From contig JAGXGH010000021.1 of the NCBI GenBank assembly GCA_024636835.1, positions 1-48,775 of the forward strand: a stretch of 48,775 nt of DNA, written 5' to 3'. Below the pieces are notes generated by a model. The model was not told the origin of the DNA. It was given only the letters and a program-made list of their open reading frames with translations, and ran no database searches. Within the stretch, counting starts at the first letter, position 1. Each line of letters opens with the position of its first letter. This document shows positions 6,847-16,341 of this stretch, piece after piece. This stretch comes from Verrucomicrobiales bacterium. Lineage in GTDB: Bacteria > Verrucomicrobiota > Verrucomicrobiia > Verrucomicrobiales > SLCJ01. The position numbers and the translations under genes are program-made.

Positions 6847-9213
6847 ATGCATCAAACGCTCACTCGCCTACTTTTCACTGCGGCCTGCCTCTTCGGCGCA
6901 CCCTTCGCGAGCGCACAATCTTACTCCGGCGTCCGCCCAGATCTCGCTCATACAAACATGGAAGCCGAGGTAGGCATCGGTGCCGTGGTGCCTTGGGCGG
7001 GATCCCTTTGGACGAACACTTACGGCCCTCATCTCCCCCACGGCTCGAGCGACAAACTTCGACAAATCGACGAGAATTGGACTCTCACTGTTCGGCCGGA
7101 ATCGGTAGGAGGAACGCCTGCCAACCGGATGATTCATCCCGAATCGCAGCAACTATTCATCGGCCATCACGTCATCGATAAGGACGGGGTAGTCCGCACC
7201 ATTGACCCAAAAGTGGCAATGCCAGGACGCCTCACCGCCAACGCCCGGCATCTCACCGACCCTGCCAGTAAGATCTACTACTTCACCATGGAGGACGGAC
7301 TTTACGAAGTGGACGTCAAGACCTTGGAAGTGAACGCGATCATCAAGGACCCCATTAACATTTCCAAAACCCATCTCCCGGGCTATCACGGCAAGGGAGC
7401 TTACACTGGATCCGGTAGACTCATCGTCGCCAACAACGGTGAACCCGATAAAACCTTCCCATCGGGATGTCTCGCGACTTGGGATGGTAAGGATTGGACA
7501 GTCGTCGCCCGCAATCAATTCGTCGAAGTCACCGGACCAGGAGGACTGGAGGGCAATTCCCAAGAAGACGATCGCGTTTGGACCACAGGGTGGGACGAAA
7601 AGTCCGTCAGGCTTCTACTTCTCGAAGACGGCGTTTGGCACAAATTTCGCATGCCGAAAGGCTCCTACACGCAAGACTCCGCTCACGGCTGGAATACCGA
7701 ATGGCCGCGTATTCGTGAGATTAAAGAAAGGCAGTTCCTCGGCCACATGCACGGTCTTTTCTTCGACTTCCCCCAAACCTTTTCCGCCGCCAACTACGGA
7801 GGTATCAAACCACTCGGCACCTACACCAAGATGCCCGTCGACTACGCGATGTTTAACGGCAAGCTCGTCATCGGCAAAGACGACGCCTCAAAGTTCTCTA
7901 ACTCATTCGTCAAACAAGCCCAGTCCAACCTATGGATCGGCGACTACGAGGAACTAAGTCATTGGGGACCGCGCGCTGGTTTTGGCGGGCCATGGCTAGA
8001 CGATTCATTCGAAGCCAATACCACGTCCGAACCATTTTTCGTTGGCGGATTCGATAGCGGTACCCTTCACCTACGCCACAAAGGCGGCTATGACGTCCGC
8101 CTCGAAATCCAAACCGACAAAGACGGCACCGGTGATTGGTCCACGTGGATGACAGCCACTATCCCCTCCGCATCTGGCTACCACCCCGTCTCACTCAGTG
8201 AACTTCTTCCCACAACCCAATGGATACGCATTCGCAACCTCGATGCCCTTTACCAGGCAAGCGCCTACTTCCAGCTCACCAGCCCGTATCCAAACACCAC
8301 AACCGATGCCAAGTTCGACGCCCTCGCCGATGTGACCAATGATGCCCCAGCCGGAGCCACGCTCCAACTCCCTAAAGGCCTCGACATGAAGCTCGATGCA
8401 TTCACCAGTAGTGACGAATTGATCGAGGTGAACGGGAAACTCGAAGTCTCCACACGCGAAACTTCTGCCAACGAGCAAAAAATTGCCTCCGCCATAGCCA
8501 TTAAGCCCAACAAGAATATTGGCGTAGACTCAGCTTCTGCCTATGTCGATTTCACAGACGCGAACAACAAGCCAACCCGCATCCGCCTTCCGAAAGGAGA
8601 TCCGGCATTCGACGCCACGATCGGAAACGTCCGCCACATTCGCGAAATCGTCACTGAGCGTACCCACATGAACTTGCACGGCACGTTCTACGAGCTCCCT
8701 CGTCCCAAGCATGGGGGCTTCCTCAACTTCTGGCAGATGAAACCCATCGGCAGCCACAACAAGCACATCCACGATTTCTGCTCATGGCGTGGGATGCTGG
8801 TGTTTTCCGGAGCCAATCCATCCGATCAAACCGATCAAACCGATCAAACGCTGAAACTCAGCGATACCCAAGCACTCTTCCTCGGAGAGGTCGATGACCT
8901 CTGGAAACTCGGAAAGCCCACCGGCAAAGGAGGTCCATGGCTCGACACCATCGTCAAAAAAGGTCAACCCTCCGATCCTTATCTGATGCTCGGCTACGAC
9001 AAGAAGACCCTGACACTGTCCGCTGACAAATCGGGGCGTTTCCTCCTTGAAATTGACTACCTCGGCACCGGCGACTTCGTCCAATACCGCAACTTCCCAG
9101 TAAAATCCGGCACCCCCCTCACCTTCGAGTTTCCCGCCGACTTCGCCGCCCACTGGCTTCGCCTTGTCCCCGCACAAGACGCAATTGCCACCGCGCAGCT
9201 GACCTACGAGTAA
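6847..9213 (+). CDS. Large secreted protein of unknown function
   Basis: A 788-residue protein. The start at ATG 6847 gives a clean signal peptide (MHQTLTRLLFTAACLFGAPFASAQ, cleavage after about residue 23). An open frame continues upstream into the UROD-like gene but is only its shadow. The body is rich in Trp/Gly/Asp strands (for example GPWLDDSF and GPWLDTIV at equivalent places), suggesting two related beta-propeller or beta-sandwich halves. A short DQTDQTDQT run at about 660 comes from three tandem 9-bp units (8823-8849). No glycosidase or protease motif is seen. Likely periplasmic or extracellular. Confidence 0.8.
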   Translation: MHQTLTRLLFTAACLFGAPFASAQSYSGVRPDLAHTNMEAEVGIGAVVPWAGSLWTNTYGPHLPHGSSDKLRQIDENWTLTVRPESVGGTPANRMIHPESQQLFIGHHVIDKDGVVRTIDPKVAMPGRLTANARHLTDPASKIYYFTMEDGLYEVDVKTLEVNAIIKDPINISKTHLPGYHGKGAYTGSGRLIVANNGEPDKTFPSGCLATWDGKDWTVVARNQFVEVTGPGGLEGNSQEDDRVWTTGWDEKSVRLLLLEDGVWHKFRMPKGSYTQDSAHGWNTEWPRIREIKERQFLGHMHGLFFDFPQTFSAANYGGIKPLGTYTKMPVDYAMFNGKLVIGKDDASKFSNSFVKQAQSNLWIGDYEELSHWGPRAGFGGPWLDDSFEANTTSEPFFVGGFDSGTLHLRHKGGYDVRLEIQTDKDGTGDWSTWMTATIPSASGYHPVSLSELLPTTQWIRIRNLDALYQASAYFQLTSPYPNTTTDAKFDALADVTNDAPAGATLQLPKGLDMKLDAFTSSDELIEVNGKLEVSTRETSANEQKIASAIAIKPNKNIGVDSASAYVDFTDANNKPTRIRLPKGDPAFDATIGNVRHIREIVTERTHMNLHGTFYELPRPKHGGFLNFWQMKPIGSHNKHIHDFCSWRGMLVFSGANPSDQTDQTDQTLKLSDTQALFLGEVDDLWKLGKPTGKGGPWLDTIVKKGQPSDPYLMLGYDKKTLTLSADKSGRFLLEIDYLGTGDFVQYRNFPVKSGTPLTFEFPADFAAHWLRLVPAQDAIATAQLTYE

Positions 9214-9278
9214 GCTCATCGTCTTGATATCACACGATGGCTGCCCTGCTGATTCACATGAGCTTAACTGACATGTGT

Positions 9279-9496
9279 TACTGATTCTTAATCTGCAGAT
9301 AACCAACAGGCAGGTCACAACTTTTTAAACCGCAGATTACGCAGATGGACGCAGATTTTTGAAACAAAGAAAATCCAATCTTGGACACACATAATTCGTA
9401 CCTGAAGCATAAATATCCTGATATCACTTCCTGTTACTGATTTTCAATCTGTGGAAATCTGCGCAATCTGCGGATAACCAACAGAGAGACCACAAC
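9279..9496. repeat. Repeat-rich intergenic stretch before lysS
   Basis: The 382-bp gap 9214-9595 has no gene. It holds two copies of GTTACTGATT...AATCTG...GATAACCAACAG..AG (9279-9319 and 9433-9490), the motif CCGCAGATTACGCAGATGG at about 9331, and the second 55-bp repeat at 9376-9430. The 'cgcagatt' type of repeat is familiar from intergenic DNA of several phyla. A lysS promoter must lie here but I cannot assign it. Confidence 0.5.
9376..9430 (+). repeat. 55-bp repeat upstream of lysS
   Basis: Second copy of the element at 6746-6800, same strand, ungapped alignment over 55 bp with the most conserved parts at both ends. It is 165 bp before the lysS start. Confidence 0.55.
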
Positions 9497-9595
9497 GATT
9501 GAATCCCAGGTTTTGCGAAATACAAGAGACAAGCCAACGCTCCATCCCCTCTTCCTTCTTGATTCTTGGCGGACTCCTCCTACCTTGCCCGACTC

Positions 9596-11080
9596 ATGAG
9601 CGATAATACACAGCCACCCGCAGAAGGCAGTCATTCCACGGAAGAAGATCTTATTGCCGTCCGGCGCGAGAAACTCGCCAAACTGCGCGAGCTCGGTGTC
9701 GACCCTTTCGGCGCAAAATTCACTCCGACCACCACACCCGGCAAACTTAAAGCCGACTTCTCCGACGGCGTAAAAACTACTATCGCCGGCCGCGTCTACG
9801 CCATCCGCGACATGGGAAAATCTGTGTTCTTCACCATTGGTGACGTCGAGGGGCGCATCCAAGGCTACCTCAACCAAAAAGGCATCTCCGAAACAGATTG
9901 GCTGGTATGGAAAAATGTCGACCTCGGCGACTGGGTGGGCATAGCCGGCGAAACATTCACCACCGGTAAAGGCGAGCCCTCGGTGAAAGTGGAATCGCTC
10001 ACCTTCCTCTCCAAAGCCCTTCGTCCCATGCCCGACAAGTGGCACGGCGTTCACGATCGCGAGACCAAATACCGCAAGCGCCATCTCGATCTGATGGGCA
10101 ACCAAGACAGCGCCGATATCTTCATCGCCCGCTCACGGATGCTTGCCGAGATCCGTTCGTTCCTCCATTCACGCGACTATCTCGAAGTGGAAACGCCGAT
10201 GCTTCAAGACGTCGCCGGTGGTGCTGCTGCGCGTCCTTTCAAGACGCATCACAACGCGCTCAACATGCCGCTCACCCTGCGCATCGCACCTGAGCTTTAC
10301 CTCAAGCGCCTTCTTGTCGGTGGTTTCACCAAAGTTTTCGAACTCAACCGCAACTTCCGCAACGAAGGCATCTCGCGCCGTCATAACCCGGAGTTCACCA
10401 TGCTCGAAGCCTATCAGGCCTATGGCGACTTCGAACAGATGGCGGAAATGGTCGAGGAAATGGTCTGCCATCTCGCGGAAAAATTCTGCGGCACTCTGAA
10501 AATCGAGCACAAGGACGAGAACGACGAAGTCATCCGCACCATCGACCTCAGCCGTCCATGGAAGCGCGCTAACTATCACGACCTCGTTAAAGGCGTCGCC
10601 GGTGACGATTTCTTCGATATCACACCAGAAGCCCGCCGCGCCAAATGCGATGAACTCGGTGTCCAAATTTCCGATGGCATGGAAGACTACGAGGTCGTCC
10701 AGCAAGTGTTCGAGAAGAAGGTCGAAGAGCACACCTTCAACCCATGCTTCGTCACCCGCGTGCCAAGCGAACTCGTTCCACTCGCCAAAGTCACCCCAGG
10801 CGGTAAGACGGTCGAGGTTTACGAACTCATCATCAACGGTCAGGAAATCTCACCAGGCTACTCCGAACTCAACGACCCCGACGTCCAGCGTCAGCGTCTC
10901 GAACACCAAGCAGGAGGCGAAGAAGAACAACTCGTCGATTACGAATTCATCGAGACCCTCGAGCACGGCATGCCACCCGCAGGCGGCATCGGCATCGGCA
11001 TCGACCGTCTCGTCATGATGCTCCTCGGAGCCCCCACTATCCGCGACGTCATCCTCTTTCCCCAACTCAAACGCAAATAG
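9596..11080 (+). CDS. lysS: Lysine-tRNA ligase, class II
   Basis: A 494-residue aminoacyl-tRNA synthetase that charges tRNA-Lys with lysine in the cytosol. The start is at ATG 9596 (MSDNTQPP); an upstream TTG-type start would add an unlikely 10 residues. The anticodon-binding OB fold spans about 62-150 and the class II core about 170-494. Motif 2 is visible as FRNEGISRRHNPEFTMLEAY (254-273) and motif 3 as GIGIGIDRL (about 464-472). Length is normal. Transcribed alone; the stop codon is followed at once by a dispersed repeat. Confidence 0.96.
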   Translation: MSDNTQPPAEGSHSTEEDLIAVRREKLAKLRELGVDPFGAKFTPTTTPGKLKADFSDGVKTTIAGRVYAIRDMGKSVFFTIGDVEGRIQGYLNQKGISETDWLVWKNVDLGDWVGIAGETFTTGKGEPSVKVESLTFLSKALRPMPDKWHGVHDRETKYRKRHLDLMGNQDSADIFIARSRMLAEIRSFLHSRDYLEVETPMLQDVAGGAAARPFKTHHNALNMPLTLRIAPELYLKRLLVGGFTKVFELNRNFRNEGISRRHNPEFTMLEAYQAYGDFEQMAEMVEEMVCHLAEKFCGTLKIEHKDENDEVIRTIDLSRPWKRANYHDLVKGVAGDDFFDITPEARRAKCDELGVQISDGMEDYEVVQQVFEKKVEEHTFNPCFVTRVPSELVPLAKVTPGGKTVEVYELIINGQEISPGYSELNDPDVQRQRLEHQAGGEEEQLVDYEFIETLEHGMPPAGGIGIGIDRLVMMLLGAPTIRDVILFPQLKRK

Positions 11081-11194
11081 CCGGATCCCGGCTGGGAGGA
11101 TTGGAAGCGGCGATGTGTGGTGGCTTGGACGCCGCACTGTTGCCGTGTTTGCTTTTTGTCTAACGGGTAACGATACGTGGAAACACATTGCACT

Positions 11195-11310
11195 GGGAGG
11201 GACGGTTTTCACACCATCCGTAACTTTCCTTAACCGCCGCAGGCCATTCATGACCTGAAGTCGTCACTGTCATCGCACAAAGTCACGGACGCTTAAAAAG
11301 CATCCCTCCC
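11195..11310 (+). repeat. MITE-like 116-bp element, copy 1
   Basis: Terminal inverted repeats GGGAGGGACGGTTTT and AAAAGCATCCCTCCC bound a 116-bp unit with an inner inverted pair (CCATCCGTAAC/GTCACGGACG). A like-sized, like-oriented copy is at 12075-12190, and 5'-end fragments lie at 22677 and 22847. The two full copies flank the lipoprotein gene at 11347-11985. Too short to code; non-autonomous if mobile. The bases before it (11083-11115) match, inverted, the repeat at about 23069-23100. Confidence 0.6.
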
Positions 11311-11346
11311 ATCGCATATAGATGTGGTTTCTGTGCGCTTTAGCCA

Positions 11347-11985
11347 TCAATCTGGGCGGTCCAAGCTGAAAAGGTGGAGCGAATTAGTAGCCTTTGGTGT
11401 CCCACTGATATATCCCTGCAACTGACAATTTTCCATAATCCCTTGCTGATTAATCAGCATCGAATACAGCTCATAACGTCCCTTACTATCGTAGCAGCAA
11501 TAGCCAATAAGGGCACCGCCCCCCGCATTTCTTCGCACTCCTCCGAGCGCGATGTAGGTTACATCTGATTGAAGTTGCTCGCACGATTCCCTCACTTCAG
11601 TTTTGAAGGTGTCCAGTCCTTCACGAGTTCTATGAACGAACTGATAACGAACCTTCTCACAGAGCCTTCGATCAATCTTGGTTTCAAGTAGTCGGGTATT
11701 TTCGAAAAAAGTTTTCCAGTCATCCCCAGGTGTTAGCTGCACAGTGTCTATCATCACCTTCTCCCCCAATCCCGCGTGGTAATCGATAATTAGAGCGAGA
11801 GCATCTACTTTTTCCTCAAGGTTAAGCTGACGCCGTTGTCCCCCGATCTCTTCGATATATCCAGTTTTCCATACCCCTTGATCTAAAGAATTATCGTATT
11901 GGGATTGCTCGCGAAGCTCAGTTGTTGAACAAGAACAAAGTGCCATACAAGCGGCGGCGATAACCAATCGAGGAGTTAATCTCAT
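11347..11985 (-). CDS. Hypothetical lipoprotein
   Basis: A 212-residue protein with a basic start (MRLTPRLVIAAACMALCSC) and a Cys-rich lipobox around residues 17-19, so probably a lipid-anchored envelope protein. Further cysteines at about 109, 134 and the CC pair at about 164 may form disulfides. No family is recognised. It is bracketed by two same-oriented MITE-like elements (11195-11310 and 12075-12190), on the opposite strand from lysS. Confidence 0.7.
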   Translation of the reverse strand: MRLTPRLVIAAACMALCSCSTTELREQSQYDNSLDQGVWKTGYIEEIGGQRRQLNLEEKVDALALIIDYHAGLGEKVMIDTVQLTPGDDWKTFFENTRLLETKIDRRLCEKVRYQFVHRTREGLDTFKTEVRESCEQLQSDVTYIALGGVRRNAGGGALIGYCCYDSKGRYELYSMLINQQGIMENCQLQGYISGTPKATNSLHLFSLDRPD

Positions 11986-12074
11986 TATATCAAGGGCTGA
12001 AGCGAAAAAACGTGACTAGCGAATCGCGACTTTAGATGCCGCTATACCACGAGGCAAGATCTGAACATCCATTC

Positions 12075-12190
12075 GGGAGGGATGGTTTTTACACCGTCCG
12101 TGACATTCCTTCACCACCGCAGACCATTAATGACCTGAAGTCATCACGGTCACCTCGCAAAGTTACGGACGCTTAAAAAGCGTCCCTCCC
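12075..12190 (+). repeat. MITE-like 116-bp element, copy 2
   Basis: Same length, orientation and ends as 11195-11310 (GGGAGGGATGGTTTT ... AAAAGCGTCCCTCCC), with scattered substitutions. It lies between the lipoprotein gene and the hisG operon terminator. Confidence 0.6.
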
Positions 12191-12221
12191 AGAGGCTATC
12201 TAGCCATACAGACAAGCGCAA

Positions 12222-12252
12222 AATGCCGACGGCGCTAGGCACCGTCGGCATT
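12222..12252 (-). terminator. Terminator of the hisG / small basic protein operon
   Basis: A perfect 11-bp stem, AATGCCGACGG (12222-12232) with CCGTCGGCATT (12242-12252), and on the minus strand the stem runs into TTTTGCG. It is 53 bp beyond the stop codon of the 34-residue gene at 12306. Confidence 0.75.
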
Positions 12253-12305
12253 GAGAAATTGTTTATTAAGCCCACGCCGAATTTGTACGGCGTGAAACAA
12301 ATCCC

Positions 12306-12410
12306 TTAAGACTTGTAACGGAGACGCTTCTTGTGGCGGTTGGCCTTAAGACGCTTCTTACGTTTGTGCTTGTTGATTTTCGTCTTACGACGTTTTTTGA
12401 GCGATCCCAT
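12306..12410 (-). CDS. 34-residue basic protein, AURKAIP1/COX24 (mS38/bS22-like) type
   Basis: MGSLKKRRKTKINKHKRKKR and a C-terminal KANRHKKRLRYKS: more than half Lys/Arg. The pattern KKRRKKxxKHKxKK is that of the COX24/AURKAIP1 domain family, whose members are very small basic ribosome-associated proteins (mitochondrial mS38, actinobacterial bS22). I infer a ribosomal role. A longer upstream frame exists but its residues are unlike the family. It is 64 bp after hisG on the same strand and ends at a strong terminator. Confidence 0.8.
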   Translation of the reverse strand: MGSLKKRRKTKINKHKRKKRLKANRHKKRLRYKS

Positions 12411-12474
12411 AATGGTTGTTTGTTCTGATTTGTCCGTGAGGACGATTGCGGCCCGTTCAGATCTTCCTGACGGG

Positions 12475-13356
12475 TCAGGCGATGATCTTATTGAGCGGGA
12501 ATTCGATAATACCCTCGGCGCCAAGCTCCTTGAGCTGTGGCAGGATTTCACGCACCACCGATTCGTCGATTACCGTTTCCACGGCTACCCAGTCGGTTGA
12601 ATTCGCCAGGGTAGAGACGGTCGGGAGGCGGAGGGAAGGTAGACACTTCAAAAGGTTTTGCAACTTGTTTTGCGGAAGATTCATTTTCAGGACGACTTTA
12701 TCCCGCGCATCCAAGGAACTCTTGAGCATCAACGCAATGCTTTCCGCCTTCTGGCGCTTCCATGGATCCTTATAGGATTCCTTGTTCATCACCAACTGCG
12801 GATACGACTCCATGAGCGTGTCCACAATGCGCAAGTTGTTTGCACGCAGAGAGTTACCAGTTTCCGTGATGTCGACAATCGCATCCACCAACTCGGGAAC
12901 TTTGACCTCAGTCGCGCCCCAGGAGAACTCGACCTTGGCACTCACACCCTTCTCAGCCAGGTAGCGTTCGACAATTCCAATCGCCTCGGTCGCGATACGT
13001 TTTCCTTCTAAATCCTTCACCGTTTTGATCGGCGAATCCTCGGGGACGACCAACACCCAGCGCGTAGGCTTTGAGGTAGCCCGACTATAAGCCAAGTCGC
13101 AAATCACTTCCAAGTCCGCCTGATTCTCCGCCACCCAGTCTTTTCCGGTGATCCCGCAATCGAGAAACCCTTCGTCGATATAACGTCCAATTTCCTGCGC
13201 ACGAAGCAAGCGCATATCAATCTCGTCATCGTTAATCGACGGGCGGTACGAACGACTGCTTATATATATATCCCATCCCGCCTGTTTGAACAGTTTAACG
13301 GTTGGGTCTTGAAGGCTGCCCTTGGGCAGGCCGAATTTAATAGACTTCTCTGACAT
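12475..13356 (-). CDS. hisG: ATP phosphoribosyltransferase, long form
   Basis: A 293-residue enzyme for the first step of histidine synthesis (ATP + PRPP to phosphoribosyl-ATP), cytosolic. The catalytic part starts [18 protein letters not shown] and includes [10 protein letters not shown] and the PRPP-binding segment [18 protein letters not shown]; a C-terminal ~75-residue regulatory domain (histidine-binding ACT-like) marks the HisG_L type that needs no HisZ. Start at ATG 13356; the TTG at 13365 is rejected. No other his gene is nearby. Diverges from tkt. Confidence 0.95.
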   Translation of the reverse strand: MSEKSIKFGLPKGSLQDPTVKLFKQAGWDIYISSRSYRPSINDDEIDMRLLRAQEIGRYIDEGFLDCGITGKDWVAENQADLEVICDLAYSRATSKPTRWVLVVPEDSPIKTVKDLEGKRIATEAIGIVERYLAEKGVSAKVEFSWGATEVKVPELVDAIVDITETGNSLRANNLRIVDTLMESYPQLVMNKESYKDPWKRQKAESIALMLKSSLDARDKVVLKMNLPQNKLQNLLKCLPSLRLPTVSTLANSTDWVAVETVIDESVVREILPQLKELGAEGIIEFPLNKIIA

Positions 13357-13571
13357 CGCCGACAATCAAGTGCGTCTGAGCCAAAATGCAAGCAGAGGGA
13401 TTGGCGAAAAACTTGCGCCGATACGCATGATTAGCGAAATTTCCGCACCTCCAATTGCCAATCCGCAGTTGCCATACAAGTATACTGCGTTTTAATGCAG
13501 TGGTAAAAATGTGACACAGCTCCTCGTCAGCACCATTGACTAATCACCTCTGACCATTGACCCTATATCCA

Positions 13572-15554
13572 ATGAATAACGAAATCCTTTCAAAAGCCGC
13601 TAACGAAGCCCGCGGGCTTGCCATCGACGCCGTACACGCTTGCTCATCCGGCCACCTCGGACTTCCACTCGGCTGCGCAGAAATCGGCGCCGTGCTTTTC
13701 AGCGATAAACTGAAGTTCAACCCAATCGCCCCGAAGTGGATCAACCGCGACCGCTTCATCCTCTCCGCTGGCCACGGCTCGATGTTTCTCTACAGCTGGC
13801 TCCACCTCTCCGGTTACGACCTGCCGATGGAGGAGTTGAAAAACTTCCGTCAACTCGGTAGTCACACACCAGGTCACCCGGAGAATTTCGAAACTGTCGG
13901 GGTAGAAGCCACCACCGGGCCACTCGGTCAAGGCGTAGGTAACGCGGTGGGCTATGCGCTTTCCGCCAAAATGACCCAAGCGACCTATAACACCGCCGAC
14001 CACACCATTTTTGACTACAATGTGTTCGCCCTCGCCGGTGACGGCTGTCTTCAGGAAGGCGTCGCACGTGAAGCTGTCGCTTTTGCAGCGCATAACAAAC
14101 TCGATAACCTTGTCCTGATCTATGACGCCAACAAGGTCACGCTCGATGCCATGGCGTTCATGACACAGTCCGAAGATACCGAAGCCGTCTACAAAGGCCT
14201 CGGCTGGGAAGTCATCAAAGTCGATGGCCACGACCTTGATGCCGTCGCCGCCGCCATCGACACCGCCAAGACGAACAAAAACGGTCAACCGAAATTGATC
14301 ATCGCTGAGACCGAGATTGGTAAAGGTATCGTCGAAGTCGCCGGCACACAGAAAGCCCACGGCGAAGGCGGTGCCAACTTTGCTGAAGAAGCTCGCGCCA
14401 GCCTCGGCCTTCCCAAGGATAGCTTCTACGTATCACCTGAAGTGAAAGAACACTTCGCCGGACGTAGTGGCGCACGTGCCGCCGCATTCTCCGAATGGGA
14501 GACGACCTTCGATGCATGGTCCGCAGCGAACCCGGAACTTGCCTCACAACTGAACAACAGCCTGGCTGGTGCTGCGCCATCAAACATTTTCGATCTTATT
14601 CCCGAGTTCGACAAAGATTACAAAGCCGCAACACGTGCGGCCGGTGGCGACATCATCCAACACGTCTCTAAAGCCGTTCCGCAATTCATCACTGGCTCGG
14701 CTGACCTCTTCGGGTCGACCAAAAACTACATCAAGGGCGGTGGCGATTGGAGTCCCGACGATTGGACCGGCAAGAACATTTGGTTCGGCATCCGCGAGCA
14801 CGCGATGGGAGCCATCCTCAACGGCATCGCCTACGACGGTATCTGGCGCGCATCAGGCGCTACCTTTGCTGTGTTTGCTGACTACCTTCGTCCCGCCATC
14901 CGCCTCGCGGCGCTGGCAAAACTTCCCGTCACTTACATCTTCACTCACGACTCCGTCGGTGTCGGTGAAGACGGCCCTACGCACCAACCGGTGGAAACGT
15001 GCTCAGGTTTGCGCGTGATCCCTAACCTCGATGTCATCCGCCCTGGCGATCCGGAAGAAACCGCCGGCGCATTCACCGCAGCTCTTACCCGCAATGACGG
15101 GCCAACACTAATGCTGCTCAGCCGCCAGACGGTTGCAACGCAGAGTCAAGTCCCAGCCCGTGACCGTCGCCTCGGCGTCGAGAAAGGCGGATACATTCTG
15201 GTCAAGGAAACCGCCGAACTCGACACCATCCTGATCGCCACCGGATCCGAGCTCGACCTCGCCGTCCAAGCTGCCAAGGAACTCGGTGCCGGCACTCGCG
15301 TAGTTTCCATGCCTTGTGTCGAACGCTTCAACCGCCAGTCCTCCGAATACAAGGCTGGCGTCCTTCCAGCCGAGTGTAAAAAGCGAGTGGCTATCGAAGC
15401 TGGAGTCAGCGATATCTGGTGGAAATACGTCGGCACCGAAGGCGCCGTCGTCGGCATCGATCGTTTCGGCATCAGTGCCCCGGGCGATGTGGTGATGGAG
15501 AAGCTCGGCATGTCTGTCGAAAACCTCGTCGCCACCGCGAAGTCGCTTGGATAA
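13572..15554 (+). CDS. tkt: Transketolase
   Basis: A 660-residue TPP enzyme of the pentose phosphate and Calvin-type carbon shuffles, moving two-carbon units between sugar phosphates. Visible landmarks: SGHLGLPLG with H28, [18 protein letters not shown] (65-82), GSHTPGHPE with H98, the TPP/Mg motif GDGCLQEG (156-163), and [13 protein letters not shown], whose Glu activates TPP. Full normal length. Start at ATG 13572 rather than TTG 13557. Followed by a strong terminator, so monocistronic. Confidence 0.96.
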   Translation: MNNEILSKAANEARGLAIDAVHACSSGHLGLPLGCAEIGAVLFSDKLKFNPIAPKWINRDRFILSAGHGSMFLYSWLHLSGYDLPMEELKNFRQLGSHTPGHPENFETVGVEATTGPLGQGVGNAVGYALSAKMTQATYNTADHTIFDYNVFALAGDGCLQEGVAREAVAFAAHNKLDNLVLIYDANKVTLDAMAFMTQSEDTEAVYKGLGWEVIKVDGHDLDAVAAAIDTAKTNKNGQPKLIIAETEIGKGIVEVAGTQKAHGEGGANFAEEARASLGLPKDSFYVSPEVKEHFAGRSGARAAAFSEWETTFDAWSAANPELASQLNNSLAGAAPSNIFDLIPEFDKDYKAATRAAGGDIIQHVSKAVPQFITGSADLFGSTKNYIKGGGDWSPDDWTGKNIWFGIREHAMGAILNGIAYDGIWRASGATFAVFADYLRPAIRLAALAKLPVTYIFTHDSVGVGEDGPTHQPVETCSGLRVIPNLDVIRPGDPEETAGAFTAALTRNDGPTLMLLSRQTVATQSQVPARDRRLGVEKGGYILVKETAELDTILIATGSELDLAVQAAKELGAGTRVVSMPCVERFNRQSSEYKAGVLPAECKKRVAIEAGVSDIWWKYVGTEGAVVGIDRFGISAPGDVVMEKLGMSVENLVATAKSLG

Positions 15555-15609
15555 ACGCTCCAGCCCGAGCAAGGATTCTCGAACCCTTGACTGCGCAATT
15601 CTTCAATTT

Positions 15610-15644
15610 CGCCCCGTCCGGCATCTACCGCGACGGGGCGTTTT
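15610..15644 (+). terminator. Terminator after tkt
   Basis: CGCCCCGTC (15610-15618) pairs perfectly with GACGGGGCG (15632-15640), followed by TTTT. It lies 56 bp after the tkt stop. Confidence 0.85.
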
Positions 15645-15809
15645 CGTAAGTATACCGCATCCGAATGGAAATATAACTATTCGCCGCGGACAAGCAGCTC
15701 TCGATCAATCAACTAAACATCCACTCGCGTCAGATCAATACCATGATTTGGTACTATTCTTGTTCGATTGTGCTTTTCAATCCTATGTGAAGCAGGGTAT
15801 TTCATTCCC

Positions 15810-16211
15810 ATGATGTCTCCACTCCTTTCGGTTAGAGTCACCGCGCTAATTGCCTTTTGCCTTACCATGACGAGTTGCTCGTCGTTCATGAGCCGCAGCC
15901 CGGAAAACGCTGGCGGACAAGTCGCAAAGGCTGGACCATTCGTCGGCTCACGTTTCGCCTATAACAACCTCTACGGACGAGGTGAAACGAGATCGAACCA
16001 CCTACCAAAGAAAATCCTTTCACCGTTGATTCTTATCGCCGATGGCACACCTAGCGCCGTGGCCGATGTATTCATGCTGCCTTTCGATTGGAATGGCAGC
16101 ACCGTCCCAGCCGTCGACCCAAAACGCGTCCCAAGGCGTGAAAGTGCTTCCGATCAAGAATTGCGCGAGCGCATGGAGCGCCGAGCCGCCGAACGAGGTA
16201 TTAGACCATAG
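15810..16211 (+). CDS. YceK/YidQ-like lipoprotein
   Basis: A 133-residue protein. The signal peptide ends in a lipobox, MTSC23. The middle SRFAYNNLYGRGETRSN...ILSPLILIAD..PSAVADVFMLPFD matches what I recall of the YceK/YidQ (DUF1375) family, small lipoproteins of unknown function with a conserved APxFilDlPxSavaDTllLPyd stretch. The C-terminal ~25 residues are charged. ATG at 15810 or 15813 both fit. Same strand as the next two lipoprotein genes. Confidence 0.72.
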   Translation: MMSPLLSVRVTALIAFCLTMTSCSSFMSRSPENAGGQVAKAGPFVGSRFAYNNLYGRGETRSNHLPKKILSPLILIADGTPSAVADVFMLPFDWNGSTVPAVDPKRVPRRESASDQELRERMERRAAERGIRP

Positions 16212-16341
16212 CGCAATCATGCGAATTCTGTGTTGTATGAACGGCGCAGCAAACAAGCATCAATGTCGCGCAGCAAACCGCCAGCTACGAACGCTGAGGA
16301 TTATCAGTGCCAATCGCGTGCCGTTGAGGTAGTCTCCTGCA

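Noticed and set aside
14299..14614. Minus-strand frames inside tkt and other core genes
   Set aside because: Long antisense frames are expected in this GC range and follow the codon periodicity of the real genes.
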